A stretch of 64,000 bases of DNA from Isoetes taiwanensis (GCA_021234155.1 JAJEKV010000025.1:1693995-1757994), one strand, 5' to 3'; counted from the stretch's first letter, positions 24,870 to 36,536 are shown. The notes: generated by a model from the letters alone, not told the origin. Program-made: numbers and translations.

Positions 24870-25201
24870 TGATTCTAGACTTGTCATTCGCATAGGCAAA
24901 GGGCAGGATGTGAAGAGTTTAGAGACAAAGGAGTTCTTGAACATAGATGGTTTTTGTGGTAGAATGTCATCTTTTATCTCTCAACTCGTGATACCCTTGG
25001 CTAATATTAATGGTTGTGTTGATCTGTGGTTGATTGTAATGGATCATGGGCATCGAAGGCCCAATACCAATCATGCAATAATTAGCATGGCTGCTCTAAT
25101 CAGGATACATGCTTTGCTGACCAGGCATTGGGCGTAGAGCAGGATCTGTAATCTAACGGAGCCAGTATTTGTGTTCCTTGCACCTAATATCAAACCACTG
25201 G
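24870..25201. other. spacer between the LTR and LINE-A
   Basis: No gene recognised. One open plus frame of 75 codons (24910-25137) has no domain signal. Confidence 0.4.
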
Positions 25202-27000
25202 TTATGTGGAAAGGTTGTGGTCCTCGAGGTCCATCGAGTGGGGCTTCTCCCAGAGCACCTTCGTAGTAGTCCCGATCACGTCAATCGGTTGGCTTGTCTG
25301 TTGCTCTAGTGTAGGGTACTGCAAAATCCCTGCCAAATCATCTGTGAGCATCAGGGCATAAGCTTCTGCATGTTCATAATCCAATCATAGTTGAGGCGTG
25401 CGAAGAGCTGCCTCACAGGGGGTTCGAACAACCAAGCTAGTTGTAAGTAAAGTGGTGGATGGTCTAAGTTGATCTCTCATCCCTACTCCCTGCTCCCACC
25501 TGGAAGTGTGCATATGCTGCTCAGGCACCAACACATAGTCCACCATGCTAGATCCGCTCCCTGGTTTTCCTGGTTGCAAGTGTGCTTATGGGAGGGCGAC
25601 CACTTTGCCAGTCCATTGCAAATTACCAGGTCAAAGATATAGCAAAAGCAATAGCTTACGATAGCGCTCATCTGACGTCCATGGCCAAACTCCTTCTGAG
25701 GGGCACAACTACAACACATCCTCTATCAAGGGATCAAATCTCGTAGGTTGTTCTACCCCGATACATGCATTGAAGTCTCCAAGGAGTATGACATTGCGCA
25801 ACTTCTTGTGATGATGTATATCATCATAAAGATCGACATACGGGTCCAGCCTATCCACATCCATGTGGGTGCAATAGAAGTTGCTATTGGCATGTGAGAG
25901 GTAGCAGGCTGCCACAACGAAAGGTCTGCCACTGCATCCTTGCACGTGCATCCACAGGGTACCGGCTGTCCGTCTTGCACAGGGAGATTGACTGTATCAA
26001 GGCTGTCCATTAGTAGCAGGCGATCCCCTGTCTCCACTTTCATGTATAGTCATTAAAGAATGAGTAGTGCTGGTATCCTGGCAAGTCAGATAACATGTGC
26101 TCTACATGCTCCCATGTTTTCATGAGGAAGATGAGGTCCATATCTGCAGCAACTGCATATGGGCAGCGACAGGTGAGGCAACTGAAGTAGGGCATGCGAC
26201 TGTAGTGGGAGAAGTAGAGGCATAGTCAGGAGTGGCTGGGGCCTCAATAGAAGGGCCTCGAAGTCTGCAGCATTTGCAACAGTATTTGGCAGCTAGGGAT
26301 CTGCATCTTGCCCCGGATATAAGTCCTGCAATACCTTCATGTCTGTGAACGCCCTTAACTTTGGCCAACTCGTGTCTGCAGTCTTCCCGTTGTGCTGAGG
26401 TCATATCTTGGTCAACATACAGGGCGGGCCCCTTCAACTGCTTGCCCTGGCGCAGGATATCTGCTTGCACTTGCGTATCCTTGACCGTGAATGTGACCAC
26501 CTGGGGTGGTCAGGATGCTAGACACCATGATAGCTTGCCTTAAGAATGTGTACCGGCGTATGGAATGTCATTTAGGTGAGGATCAGCGTTTGGAGTTAAT
26601 TGATGAGGTTCTTTCCGCCTCTTCTTTCATGCCATGTATTATTACATTGTGGCTTCTGCGTCTCAGCTCTTAAAACTCTTTGATTATCGGGTCAATGCTG
26701 ACGAAGTGGTGGGGTGTTGTTTGCATGCAGCGGGACGTGGGATGTGGCCTACAGCGGCTTGGCGACGTAGCAGTGGGTGACCTTGGCTGACAACATGCAG
26801 ACTTTATAGGCATGTGGGATTGCTGTGGTCTGTGCAATGGCCTCTCATTCTTGAAGCCAGGAGCTTAGCTCCTGCTGGAATTGTTGCTGCCTTGCCATTT
26901 GACGCATGCACCATTGCAGTTGCTCATGAGCTTCTGCATGGAGGCCCTTGCCTTGTTGGGAGATGGCTGCTCACAGTTCCTGCACCTCCCAATTTTTGAG
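25202..27000 (-). pseudogene. LINE-A: ORF1 and endonuclease remnant
   Basis: A decayed copy of the same LINE family as LINE-B and LINE-C, read leftward. From 27000 to about 26860 there is a Gln-rich coiled-coil-like ORF1 part. At 26500-26350 VTFTVKDTQVQADILRQG and the QREDCRHEL segment match the ORF1 conserved block also seen in LINE-C. From about 26040 to 25385 comes the APE-like endonuclease: VVAACYLSHANSNFY, then YVDLYDDIHHHKKL, then LLGDFNA with the catalytic Asp and Asn. The linker at 25384-25202 (KVLWEK segment) matches LINE-B at about 31700. Sequence stops there: reverse transcriptase, hairpin and tail are all absent. Loss of the 3' part is unusual for a LINE and points to a later deletion or rearrangement. 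Confidence 0.75.
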
Positions 27001-29193
27001 CCCCGGGGCTGTGCTCCAGTTTCTATAAGTAGAAGTCCAGTGCCGATGAGGTCACTTCCTGTGTCTCGACCCTACTCTGATTGGTTCCCTTGTGACTGCA
27101 ACTCTGATTCCGATGTTGATGCAGGACTTCTACCTCAACATAGTGTATTCTCTGTGCTGTAATTCTGACTCTAAAGAACCTCCATCTGAACATAATATTT
27201 TCTTGTGACTGTAACTCTGTCTCTAATGTTGGGCTAGAAGCTCAAATGTCATGATCCTTGCTTGGATCAGGCAGAGTTGAGTCCAATAGTTATATGGAGT
27301 TGAGTCCAATAGTTATATGGGGTGGTAGGAAAATAACTGCTTGGGTTATATTAGATGTAGGTATTTAGGTAGAATTACGAAATGCAATGCAGGTGCCCTG
27401 ATGACTCTAGGTAACTTACGAATCTCAAGAAGGCACACTCTCTAAAGCATTACATGACTATGGCTTATACGAGGATGCCAACTTATTTCTAATGCCACAA
27501 CAATGGCATGACGTCATGACAGAAGAACCTAATGACTAACATTTCTAAAGTGTATGACAACATTAAATCATAACCCCCAATGATATGCAGGTTAAAACAT
27601 AGGGGGATTTAAAAGCAACCTTGGAATATTGACTTTTAGATCATACGACACATAACGGTAATTTAAAAAACAACAAGGGGGTTAAAGAATATCTAAAAGG
27701 TTAAATTGTTTGATGACCCTACGAAATAAGAATTTGTATACGTTGTATCAAGTGTACATTTGATGAGCAATGTTGGAATTAATAAGCAACACACAAGGGC
27801 CAGGGTGACGAAAATCGACCATGGATGTAGAAAATATATTAAAGAAGGAAAGGAATGAAGGACCCCTGTTCATTATAGTTAGCAACCTGGATGGGAAGGT
27901 TATTACCTTCACAACTTTTGAATGGGTGGCATGACTTGAGGGGTGGTCTTTTCTCGCAGGCAAGGATAGTTTTCCGGCTTGAAAGGTATCACGGGCTGGA
28001 AAGCTCAAAGATTTGGTGCGTGGCTAGGGAAGAAGACTTTCAACTCCTGGAACAACATGGTGGACGATAAATTCACCAAGAAGCTTTTTTTAATAGAAGG
28101 GGCTTCTCTTGAGAGGTCCTTAAGTGGTACTATCCTTTGGGATGTTCATATAATCCCTTGGAATATGTAAGCTTATTCATGGAAGTTAATGACCCTAAGG
28201 CTCTAAAGTAATAGTTGGAAATACTGTGCCCCAACCAATTTTAGGTATCCTATAAATGGGGGAAAGAATTAGAGAGCCATGGTTGCATACCATCAGATTG
28301 TTACGGTAGAACGCCGAAAAGATGGTTGGCCCCTGTCAGTTTGGGAGGCATGTGGTGCCGGCATATAATCACTGCCATATAGACAACGAAGTTTGATACA
28401 ATGAAAAGACAGAAGTTTATGCTCTAGGTATTCTAAGTAAAGTGTTGACAATGTTGTGGGGGTTTTGACACAAGCATCAGTATGTCTCATAGAATATGTA
28501 CTGTGATCTGGAGGAACGGTCTATAAAAGGAGCACGACCATTGAGAAGAAGTATTAAAGGGTGATGGTTAAAAAAAAATCCAAAGCCATGGCCGAGGGGG
28601 GTGTTGTATGGCAGTCTCTAGTTGGTTGGGCCAAGAGACATCCGTTCTCTGGGAAGTGAGGCGAGTCAAGACACAGACACTAAAGAAAAATAGCATTAGC
28701 TACGGTTGTCTAAACTTTTTGCTTAAACCCCAGTATATAAAGTCGAATAAGGTATAATATATAGTACATGTATGTAATATAGATTAATCATGGCAGGGTT
28801 GAAAGAAATTTGCTATCAAGGCATGTGCTCGGAAAAATATTTGAACATCTACATTGAAAATTTTGGTACTTCTATATTATTGTTGTTACCCAACGTATAT
28901 CAGAGAGGATAGTGGATTAGGATCCAACTTAGAAGTTTCTATCTTGCTTAGAGGACTTCCCTTCCATCGCTCATCATCAGAGTTCGATAATATGGTCGCG
29001 GAATCCATGTCCAAATGACAATAATAACCGTTAGGGTGATCACACCTTGCCATGGTTGCACAAGTCCAGCGGATTTGTTGCCACCACAACATGATTTAGG
29101 GAAGGGCGATTGCTAGACATGAGTCTTCCATTTTAAATAGAAAAAGGAATTATTATTGGATAAAGAAAACGAGAACTATGATATCAATTAAAA
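27001..29193. other. intergenic region, no recognised gene
   Basis: Several open frames near 27750-28170 lack any domain I know. A TATA-like box TATAAAAG at 28522-28529 precedes a short 31-codon frame (28564-28659, MVKKKSKAMAEGG start). That could be an LTR promoter or chance. Confidence 0.4.
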
Positions 29194-29256
29194 GGGAGCT
29201 TACCATGTTAGTAAACAATTTGGCTTTGTGGTAGGAGGTCAAGGGTTCGAGTTCCC
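29194..29256 (+). repeat. tRNA-derived SINE head (candidate)
   Basis: A GGGAGCTTACCATG start, then an A-box-like TTAGTAAACAATTTGG, then the B-box GGTTCGAGTTC at 29244-29254. The layout fits a Pol III promoter. A second degenerate head follows at 29311. Confidence 0.5.
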
Positions 29257-29310
29257 ACAATAGATTTTTAATGGAATGGAAAAAAAGAATACTAGATATG
29301 TAGAACTAGG

Positions 29311-29375
29311 AAGCTTGGCATGGTGATAAACGCTTATGGCTGGAGCTGGGAGGTCATGGGATCAAATCTCTGAAA
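29311..29375 (+). repeat. second, degenerate tRNA-like SINE head
   Basis: AAGCTTGGCATGGTGATAAAC followed by GGAGGTCATGGG-type sequence and a weak B-box GGGATCAAATCTC at 29358-29370. It aligns with the head at 29194, so the two are a tandem pair about 117 bp apart. Confidence 0.4.
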
Positions 29376-29940
29376 TTTGGCAGCTATGACGGTGTGGGTA
29401 GCTTCAAATTACACAAAGGAAAGTAAAAAAGAAGGATGCCTAAGAAAAAAGCATTTATACAACATTTTTATATGGACACATATAAAGTGGCACCGATAGG
29501 GTTTTTAGGCTATTAAATTGAATTTTAAAGTCGTTTTCCCCCTTCGGGCCACCTTCAGCCTAGAGCCGACGTCCTAACATCTGGAGCATCTTTCAATGGG
29601 GGGTTTAGCTAATTGGAATGTTCCTGATGCAATGGTGCAAAAATCGCCTTCATCCAAACTTCCTACAGAAAGTTATGGCCTCCGAGAGCAAGCGACTCGT
29701 TTTGCCAAAAACTCAATAGGGCCTCGCTTTTTCGTCCTACAATTCTCTTCCTAATTAACTCATCCCTCATACTGGCTATTTAGCATACGACCTATGGATT
29801 TAGGGTAATTTTCTATGTTAGAGTTCCTCTTCTATTCTATTCTATTCTATTCTATTCTATTCTACTAACTAACCAATCTAACAGTGCAAACTCAGCCAGT
29901 GCTATGATCTGGTCTATCAAGATCATGGCACTGATATCAT
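29376..29940. other. leader-like flank of the second long LTR
   Basis: No gene. The last 100 bp resemble the sequence left of LTR copy 3 (about 61930-62032), including a TCTATTC core and a degenerate primer-site complement (GCACTGATATCA at 29929). It therefore looks like 5' leader of another element unit, read on minus. Confidence 0.4.
29829..29864 (+). repeat. (TTCTA)n microsatellite inside the LTR-element leader
   Basis: About seven units. The same place in copy 3 has only one TTCTATTCC, so this is a local expansion rather than a LINE tail. Confidence 0.75.
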
Positions 29941-30983
29941 TCTACCGCTCCCCGAACCTATACGATGCTCCCATCGTATAAATATGGGATGTTTCCCTCC
30001 CATGGCAACTCAATCACCACGAAAAGGCCCTCCGTCTGACTCGAACCACTTGTGATGGGAAAGTGTCAGGGTGGAGGAGGCACGGAGCTGTCATTCGTCT
30101 ATGCCTTCTATGGGAAATCCTATATAATAGAAGCGTACATACATGTTAGCACTTAGCAACAATATACATAAGAATATACCAACACGAAGGGTGGTCCATC
30201 CATCAACAAGACGACATCACACAATATCAATGTACATAGCAAATGCATCAGAAATGAAGGTTCTAACCGGAGCTCAGACTCAATGGGATCAATTGACGGT
30301 CAGGGCCTCCGGATAACAACAGACAGAATCATGGCATCGGCATTGGCTGGCATAAAACAATGGCTAGGGTAGTCCACTCCATCCGCCCCTCCTGTGAACA
30401 CTTTGCAGATAGGCTAAAACATGCTATGACGTGAATGTAGCCTTCCGAAAATGTAATCTCATGGAATCACCCTATGGGACTACTCCAGATTGCTTTTCCC
30501 GCAGTCTGATGAGGCAGGACAGGGAGGAATCCCCTCCGGGAGCACAATGGTTCCATGGGTGGCTAGAGGATCGTGGCACCACAGACACCCATGCATCCGT
30601 ACCCGACTTACCCCCCTAAATCTATAGGTCGGCTCACCAACCTATCGAGCCCACGGCATCCTCCTTCCAGACGTTACCTACGATCCAAGAGTTGTCAAAC
30701 CCATAACTGGTCCACATACAGTGATCAACTATAAGCCTAACACACTATAGGGGTCCTAGTAGCCACGCTCAGCAAGGCCCCACCTCCACTTCACCATGGT
30801 AGCCATTAATATGGTGCTCATTCTTGGCATAACATCCATAGCCAGGTGGGCTATTGTGCACAGGCCGCAATTATTGGAATTTAAGGGATTCTAGCTAGGA
30901 GCATCTCTACTTCTATATAGCCTTTAGGTCTCTACCCCCCGTAATCCCACAAGCACAATAGGTGCAGCAGAAACACTACAATA
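29941..30983 (-). repeat. long LTR family, copy 2, left part
   Basis: Begins with degenerate TACCGCTCCCC, where copy 3 has TGTGACGCTCCCC, and holds the anchor AGGTCTCTACCCCCC at 30926. It is interrupted by LINE-B and resumes at 34217. Confidence 0.7.
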
Positions 30984-30984
30984 G

Positions 30985-33900
30985 GTGCGCGTGCAGCATG
31001 ACAGTGGCGACACTCTCCTCATAGCAGCATGCTACTTTCCACATGCCGAGAGCAACTTTTATGACACTCATTCAGATGTGGATCGATTGGAGCCTTATGT
31101 CGATCTATATGATGACATACAGCAGCACAAACAGTTGGGCAGGGTTATGTTGCTTGGCGACTTTAATGCACGCACAGGAGCCGAGCAGGTTCCGAAATTT
31201 GAGCCCCTGGCAGAGGACGTCTTGCAGTTGAACCCCGCAGAGGTGGCTTGGTCAAGGATATCAGATGACAGCCATATTTCACGCTATGGCGTGCGATTCT
31301 TTATTCTTTGGGTAGTATCTTTGACACGGTTATCTCAGAATGGGTTGGTGCAATGGCCATCTTCCAAATCTTTGACTTGTAGACAGGAGAACCAAGGGGG
31401 CGGCTCCAAAGTGGTGGATTATCTCTGGCTGGTTGAGGAACGGGTCTGCACACGGTTACTCATTTTTCCATCGGGATAGACACTCTGGGGCGAGGAAGTA
31501 GACTCACCACCGCCCCCACGCTTCATGCATCTCCAAGTTGGGAAGCTCCCCGCACCCTCTTGCCTCAACACACACCGTGCCCTAGCTGCGCTGGACTACG
31601 GCCGTCGCGAGGGACCTATGCCCACCGCTTGAGCATGATCCGGCGGACTGCTGCAACTCCCCACACTTCAAGAACAATGCGCCCGGTGACTCACACCCCG
31701 GCCGACGCGAGAAAGATGCTTTGGGAGAGGCCGCTCACGACAAGCCTCGGACACCACCACCTTCCCCGCAATGGATGGTTTGATGATGAGTGTCGAGCTG
31801 AAACGCACACTTTCCGGCAAGTCAATCGATCCCATCTCTAAGCCCACGGGCCGTCGATCCAATACCGTTCCTTTCTCAAGAACAAGAAGGCCGGATACCT
31901 CATGAGCATCGAATAGCGGATGTTTGGTCTCACGGACCGCACCCCTGTGACATTCGGAGAAGGGTCTTGAGCAAGCTGCCCGCGACCCACGGGGAACATC
32001 ACCTCTGAGCAATGGAGTACAAAAGACTTGCAAATTTGTATGACCCGGCCGGGGGCGAACACCGATCCCTCCACGATAGGCATGGCTCGCTTTATCCGCG
32101 AGGGGATGTCATCATGGGCCTACAAACCCTAGCTAATGGGAAGGCAGCCAGATTTAGATGGCATGCGGTGCAGAGCTTCAAATGGGCTGGGCCTCCAGCG
32201 GGTGCCTGTTCTCCGCGGCATTGTTCAATAAAGCATTGCGAAGGCTTCCCTACGCCAATGGACCACTAGTAGAGTAGTGCCCATATACAAAGCGGGGGGA
32301 CCCTCAATGTCCGACCAACTACCGCACTATTATGGTCAGCTCTCTCTTTGCAAAATCGTTGGCTGGCATCCTTGAGCGTGGTGACAATATGGGCCGAGGA
32401 AACGGAGGTGCGAGCTCTTATCTGTGAGGTTTTCGCCCGGACATTCCACCATTGATCATATCTTCACTCTGCGCACATTGATTGAAGATAGCGGGAATCG
32501 CCGCAGAGAACTCACATCTTGTTGTTTAATGGATTTTGCAAAGGCATTCGACCACGATTACCCAATAAGCTATGGGACAGATTAGCGGTACCGGGGACCC
32601 CCGGACTTGCGGAGAATCACGATATATAGGCCGTGTCTGAGGCATGCTTTCGGGCCGTATCACATCAGCAAAAGACATACGGTGACCCGGTAGCATTGAG
32701 TCGCGCCGGGGTTGCCCCTCTCCCCACACTCTTTGGCCCGTACATTGATCGGTTGGAAGATTGGCTCTCGGAGCATGGAGGTGCGGGGCGCACATATCAT
32801 GCATCACACAATCCGGCAACTCATATATGCTGACGATGTCAACCTCATGGCCTATACTCCAGAGGACATGCAACGTCACCTGGATGCTCTTGACACTTTT
32901 TGCCAATTCACTGGCATGCGAGTTAACTTGGCCAAAACTAGGGTGTTTGCTAGTTGCATCATCCCGTCGACCAAGGCTTCCCACATTCACTTACGAGGGC
33001 AAGAGGTAGAGGTGGCTCCGACCTACAAGTACTTGGGGATTGAGTTCTCAACTACCACCCATTGGGATGCGGCTATCGGGTTCTTGGTCATCTGCGGGTT
33101 GGAAAGCACTATATGCCATGCGAGAACAATGACCACAAGGCAGAGTTGTATGCCTGGGGTCACCAGTCACATTTGTTTCGGGCCTTGGTTGAGCCGGCCC
33201 TTTTGTATGGGGCAGAAGTTTGGGGTCCGGTGATATCCCTCAACACCTGGAATGACCTCAAGCGGTCGCGTAAGGCCTTCTTGGCACGGGCCCGGGGTGA
33301 AGTCCACAGTTCGCACGGCATCCTACTCCGGGAGACAGGCTTTCTACCCTTCAACGGGCTGCATTGGAACGCCATATCGTTTACTTCCAAAAGGTGGTCG
33401 CTATGGCTGATACCACGATTGCCCGCCTTGCTTTGGCCATTACGGCAATGGGTCCCCAACGCCCGAAATCCTGGCTGAAAGACAAGCGGGCTCGGTGGTT
33501 CTCAATTGGGGTGTGCAGCAAACAGATGTGTCAGTCGGGACAAAGAAAGATCGCGAGGCACTTAAACTATACCTTGATGCTACTTTCCTTACGCAAGGCT
33601 GTGGGATCGCGAGGCTCGACACATGTTAAGTCGGCACACTATCGCCACAAGTCAATCCTAGGCTCACAAGAGGCCCCCACCAAGATTTGTACACCCGGCT
33701 ACCCATGAAGAAACGCAGCTTATAGCTTCCATTCAAGACGGGGGCACATCGCCTCCGCATTGAAACAGGCGTTGGGCTCGTGAAGCCGCGGGGAGCAAAG
33801 GCTTTGCCGGTGTTGCCACCGTAGCGATTGAGGATGAATGTCATGCCCTCGGACACTGCCCGATTTGCCCATATCCGAGCGATATGTTCGATTACTAGTG
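30985..33900 (+). pseudogene. LINE-B ORF2: endonuclease, reverse transcriptase, Cys-His tail
   Basis: Broken into several frames. Endonuclease end (30985-31480): LLIAACYFPHAESNFY, YVDLYDDIQQHKQL and LLGDFNAR. Linker with WFDDECRAE near 31770. Reverse transcriptase: TIDHIFTLRTLIED and the block MDFAKAFD near 32450-32550, a PTLFGPYIDRLE block near 32728-32765, the catalytic YADD at 32826-32837, then MRVNLAKTRV and TYKYLGIEF. A C-terminal Cys/His cluster (ECHALGHCPICP) lies near 33836-33871, as in other non-LTR elements that end with a zinc-like tail. The YADD core is intact, but frame changes and stops around 31480-32700 and 33230-33840 make it non-functional. The enzyme would prime reverse transcription at a nicked target. 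Confidence 0.82.
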
Positions 33901-34061
33901 CCCGCCACCGTTGCATCGGTTATTGGCTCTGGCGTCCGGTGGGTTTGTTGGGATCATACCTCCGAGGTTATGGATGCACGGACTTCGTTTGTGTCCTACG
34001 GGGTATTGAACGGTCCTATGCAATTGTATAGTGTGCGGCCGGGCTTATTCTTCGCTAAGGT

Positions 34062-34095
34062 TTTTCCTCGAAAACCCTTCCGGGCGGGGTTTTTA
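34062..34095 (+). other. LINE-B 3' hairpin
   Basis: GGTTTTT, TCCTCG spacer region, AAAACCC (34071-34077), TTCC loop, GGGCGGGGTTTTT. The AAAACCC can pair with the upstream GGTTTT or with the downstream GGGGTTTT. Confidence 0.75.
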
Positions 34096-34171
34096 ATCTG
34101 GCGGTGTATGCTTGTCGCTCTCTTTTTGTTTGGGTCCCATAGGCCAATTGGTCTCCGTGGACGCTAAAAAC

Positions 34172-34216
34172 CTATTCTATTCTATTCTATTCTATTCTAT
34201 TCTATTCTATTCTATT
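34172..34216 (+). repeat. LINE-B (TTCTA)n tail
   Basis: About nine units directly after the LINE 3' sequence, as expected for a microsatellite-like LINE tail. Confidence 0.85.
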
Positions 34217-34657
34217 CATAACTTCAAATAGAACATCAATAGAAGATTAATCATCCATCTAAACAGCCAAGGGTTAATCTCTATCTAGAATCTCAAGCTA
34301 ACTAAGCCTACTAACCGGCATCTGCGCTAGATCTCACATCCCTCAGGTTCTCCATGCTCTGCTGGTTGAATAGGCTCCTCCTCTTTCTCCAATTGCCCCC
34401 AAATCAAATTGGCCAATTTGATTAGGCCAAAATTAGCAAGTTCTCTTGGGCCAATCGATTTGACCCAAGTGGCATTTGCTTAGTTAAATTAGTTAATATA
34501 ATTAGTTATGAATTAACTAATCTTGGGTATTTAGCTTATTTAATTAAATGGCAAATCAACATATCTGGCTTATTCAATAATGGCTAATGTACCATTACGT
34601 ACCCATGTGATTGTCATTTATTTGTTCATATAGTATATAAATACGTGGAATGTCACA
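34217..34657 (-). repeat. long LTR family, copy 2, right part
   Basis: Continues the LTR interrupted by LINE-B and ends with GGAATGTCACA at 34657, corresponding to GGAACATCACA in copies 1 and 3. Immediately to the right the integrase remnant of the minus-strand gypsy element begins. Confidence 0.65.
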
Positions 34658-34833
34658 GTAGCTACTTCTAATCTTGAAGCAGGTCTTCATAAATCTTGCA
34701 TAGCTGACAATAGAGCTATTGTGCATGTCATGTAAGATCAGCTTTCTTACTTCTGATGCTTCAGATACGTATATCTTGTTCTTGTGATATAAAAGATCTC
34801 CTTCCTTTTTAAAATGCAGGCTATCTTATCTTA
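34658..34833 (-). pseudogene. integrase N-terminal fragment
   Basis: One minus frame reads a GDLLYHKNKIYV segment and RKLILHDMHNSSIV, followed by FMKTCFKIRSSY. This is the segment before and into the HHCC zinc domain of Ty3/gypsy integrases. It ends at the LTR border, and the DDE catalytic core is missing. Confidence 0.6.
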
Positions 34834-35463
34834 TCATCTCTTCTTGTCCCTCCTTGCGTTCTTGCAAAGACTAGCCCATACATGCTTGAATTCTGTGCTA
34901 GAAGGGATAGCTTCTTCTATCTTCTTGCCAAATTCGCTTGACAAGGTGGAGATGGCATTGCAATGCACTCGCATCTCTAGAGGCCATCGAGAGAGCACGT
35001 CAGCAACCACATTTAATTTATCTAGCTTATATGCTATCTCGAAGTCATATTCTTCGAGAAATTCCATTCGTCGCCTTTGCCTCAAGTTGAGAAGTGGTTG
35101 TGTTTTGATATACTAGAGGCTTTGGTGATCAGTATCTAATTGAAATTTCCTACTAAGCAAGTAGTGCCTCCATATGCAAAGAGCTCTTACAATTGTCCTG
35201 ATCATGCGTTGGATAGCATTGTTCGGCCTCATTCATCTTCTTAGAGTCTTATAGGCTACTACTCTTTCTTCTTGCATGAGAACTCCACCCCTTGCTAGTT
35301 TACTTGCATCCGTTGCTGCTAGGTTATCCTTGTTTGGATCTAGTAGGGTGAGCACTGATGCTGTTGTCAAAGCTTCTTTGAGCTTTTTGAAAGAAGCTTG
35401 AATGTTCTCTAGACAATGTGCCACCCAATCCTTTATTTTCTTATTTTTAGTGAGGTTCGACAA
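34834..35463 (-). pseudogene. Ty3/gypsy RNase H remnant
   Basis: At 35463-35233 the frame reads AATDASKLARGGVLMQE, with the catalytic Asp of TDAS, then VVAYKTLRR. At 35085-34834 comes the domain end, LDKLNVVADVLSRWP. A gap of degenerate sequence separates the two. It would remove the RNA strand during reverse transcription, but is dead here. Confidence 0.75.
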
Positions 35464-35518
35464 GGGGGATGCCCACTTGGCAAAGTCCTATACAAATTTT
35501 TGGTAGTATCCTGCTAAG

Positions 35519-36113
35519 TCAAAAAAGCTTTTCACTTTGGAGACGTTTTTTGGTGCTGGCCAATCTACTATGGCTTCTATTTTTGCTGGATTGGTGGAGA
35601 TCCCCTCCGCTGTGATCACATTTGGATAACTTAGTGTATAAACGATGTTGTCTTAGCTTTTCTAGAGCCATCCTTAAATGTATCACATGTTCTTCCATAT
35701 AATTGCTATAGATTAGAATGTCATCGAAAAATATGATGACAAAATCGTCCAAAAAGTCCCTCAAGATGATATTCATTAAGTGCATAAATGTTGTTGGAGC
35801 ATTCGATGAACCAAAGAGCACGAAACTCAAAGTGCCCATATCACGTTCTAAAAGTGATCTTATTAATATCTTCCTCCTTGATCCTTATTTGATGATAGCC
35901 CCACCTTAGGTCAATTTTGGAGAAGAACCTTGCTCCTTGAAGCTGATCCATTAGGTCATCTGCTCTTGGCAATGCATATATGCTCTTTATTGTTTGCTGA
36001 TTGAGCTGATGATAATCTATGCACGTTCTTTGACTTCCCTCTTTCTTCTTCACAAAAAGAATGGGAGCTCCAAAGGGCAATACGCTTGGCCTAATAAACC
36101 CAAGCTCTAGCAA
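35519..36113 (-). pseudogene. Ty3/gypsy reverse transcriptase remnant
   Basis: 36113-35841 reads [20 protein letters not shown], then [14 protein letters not shown] and [15 protein letters not shown] neighbouring frame (35839-35519) continues GTLSFVLFGSSNAPTTF and the catalytic FFDDILIYS (YxDD site with Phe). One stop or frame change lies near 35840. The motifs are well preserved for a chromovirus-like or related gypsy RT. Confidence 0.85.
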
Positions 36114-36536
36114 TTACTGCAATTGCTTCTTTAGCTCTGCTAGCTCTGGGGTGTTCATCTTATATGAAGCTTCGTTACTCGGCTTTACATCTGGTGCAAG
36201 AGTGCTTTCACACTCTACATCCTTATAAGGAGGAAGATCTCGAATATCATCTGAAAATATATCGTGGAACTCTTTGATCAACTTAGCAATTGACCTCGAC
36301 AGCTGTTTCATCGGAGCATCCTTTTTCTTAGTGTTGCTAACAGGTCCAACGATCTCCATCTTAAGAATGTAAACCTCATCTTTCAAGATGCATTTAAGTT
36401 GTTTTACTGACATGCACTGCATTATGAAAACAATTTTCTTAGCTTTGACCATAAAGTGCTTGCCATCCGGAGCCATAATTGAAATTTCATGCTTATTGCA
36501 GTCGATCATTGCTTTAGCTGGCTTCAAGAACTCCAT
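36114..36536 (-). pseudogene. protease-RT linker of the gypsy polyprotein
   Basis: A 140-codon open stretch between protease and RT, reading IKEFHDIFSDDIRDLPP, the typical sequence just before the RT domain (compare FxDVFxxxLPxxLPP in other elements). Confidence 0.7.

Larger units (their letters stand above)
30984..34216 (+). mobile_element. LINE-B, 5'-truncated non-LTR retrotransposon
   Basis: It runs from inside the endonuclease domain to a (TTCTA)n tail and lies within LTR copy 2, so it inserted after that LTR. Its 3' untranslated part contains the family hairpin (34062-34095) and the tail segment GGGTCCCATAGG with TTGGTCTCCGTGGACG. LINE-C has the same tail apart from point changes. No clear target duplication was found, although the short segment ACAATAGGTGC occurs twice at the 5' junction (30957 and 30978). 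Confidence 0.85.

Noticed and set aside
28522-28659. TATA box plus 31-codon frame as a small gene
   Set aside because: Too short, and no conservation evidence; noted only in the intergenic entry.
29829-29864. (TTCTA)n tract as a LINE tail
   Set aside because: No LINE sequence precedes it, and the homologous place in LTR copy 3 has one short version, so it is a local expansion.
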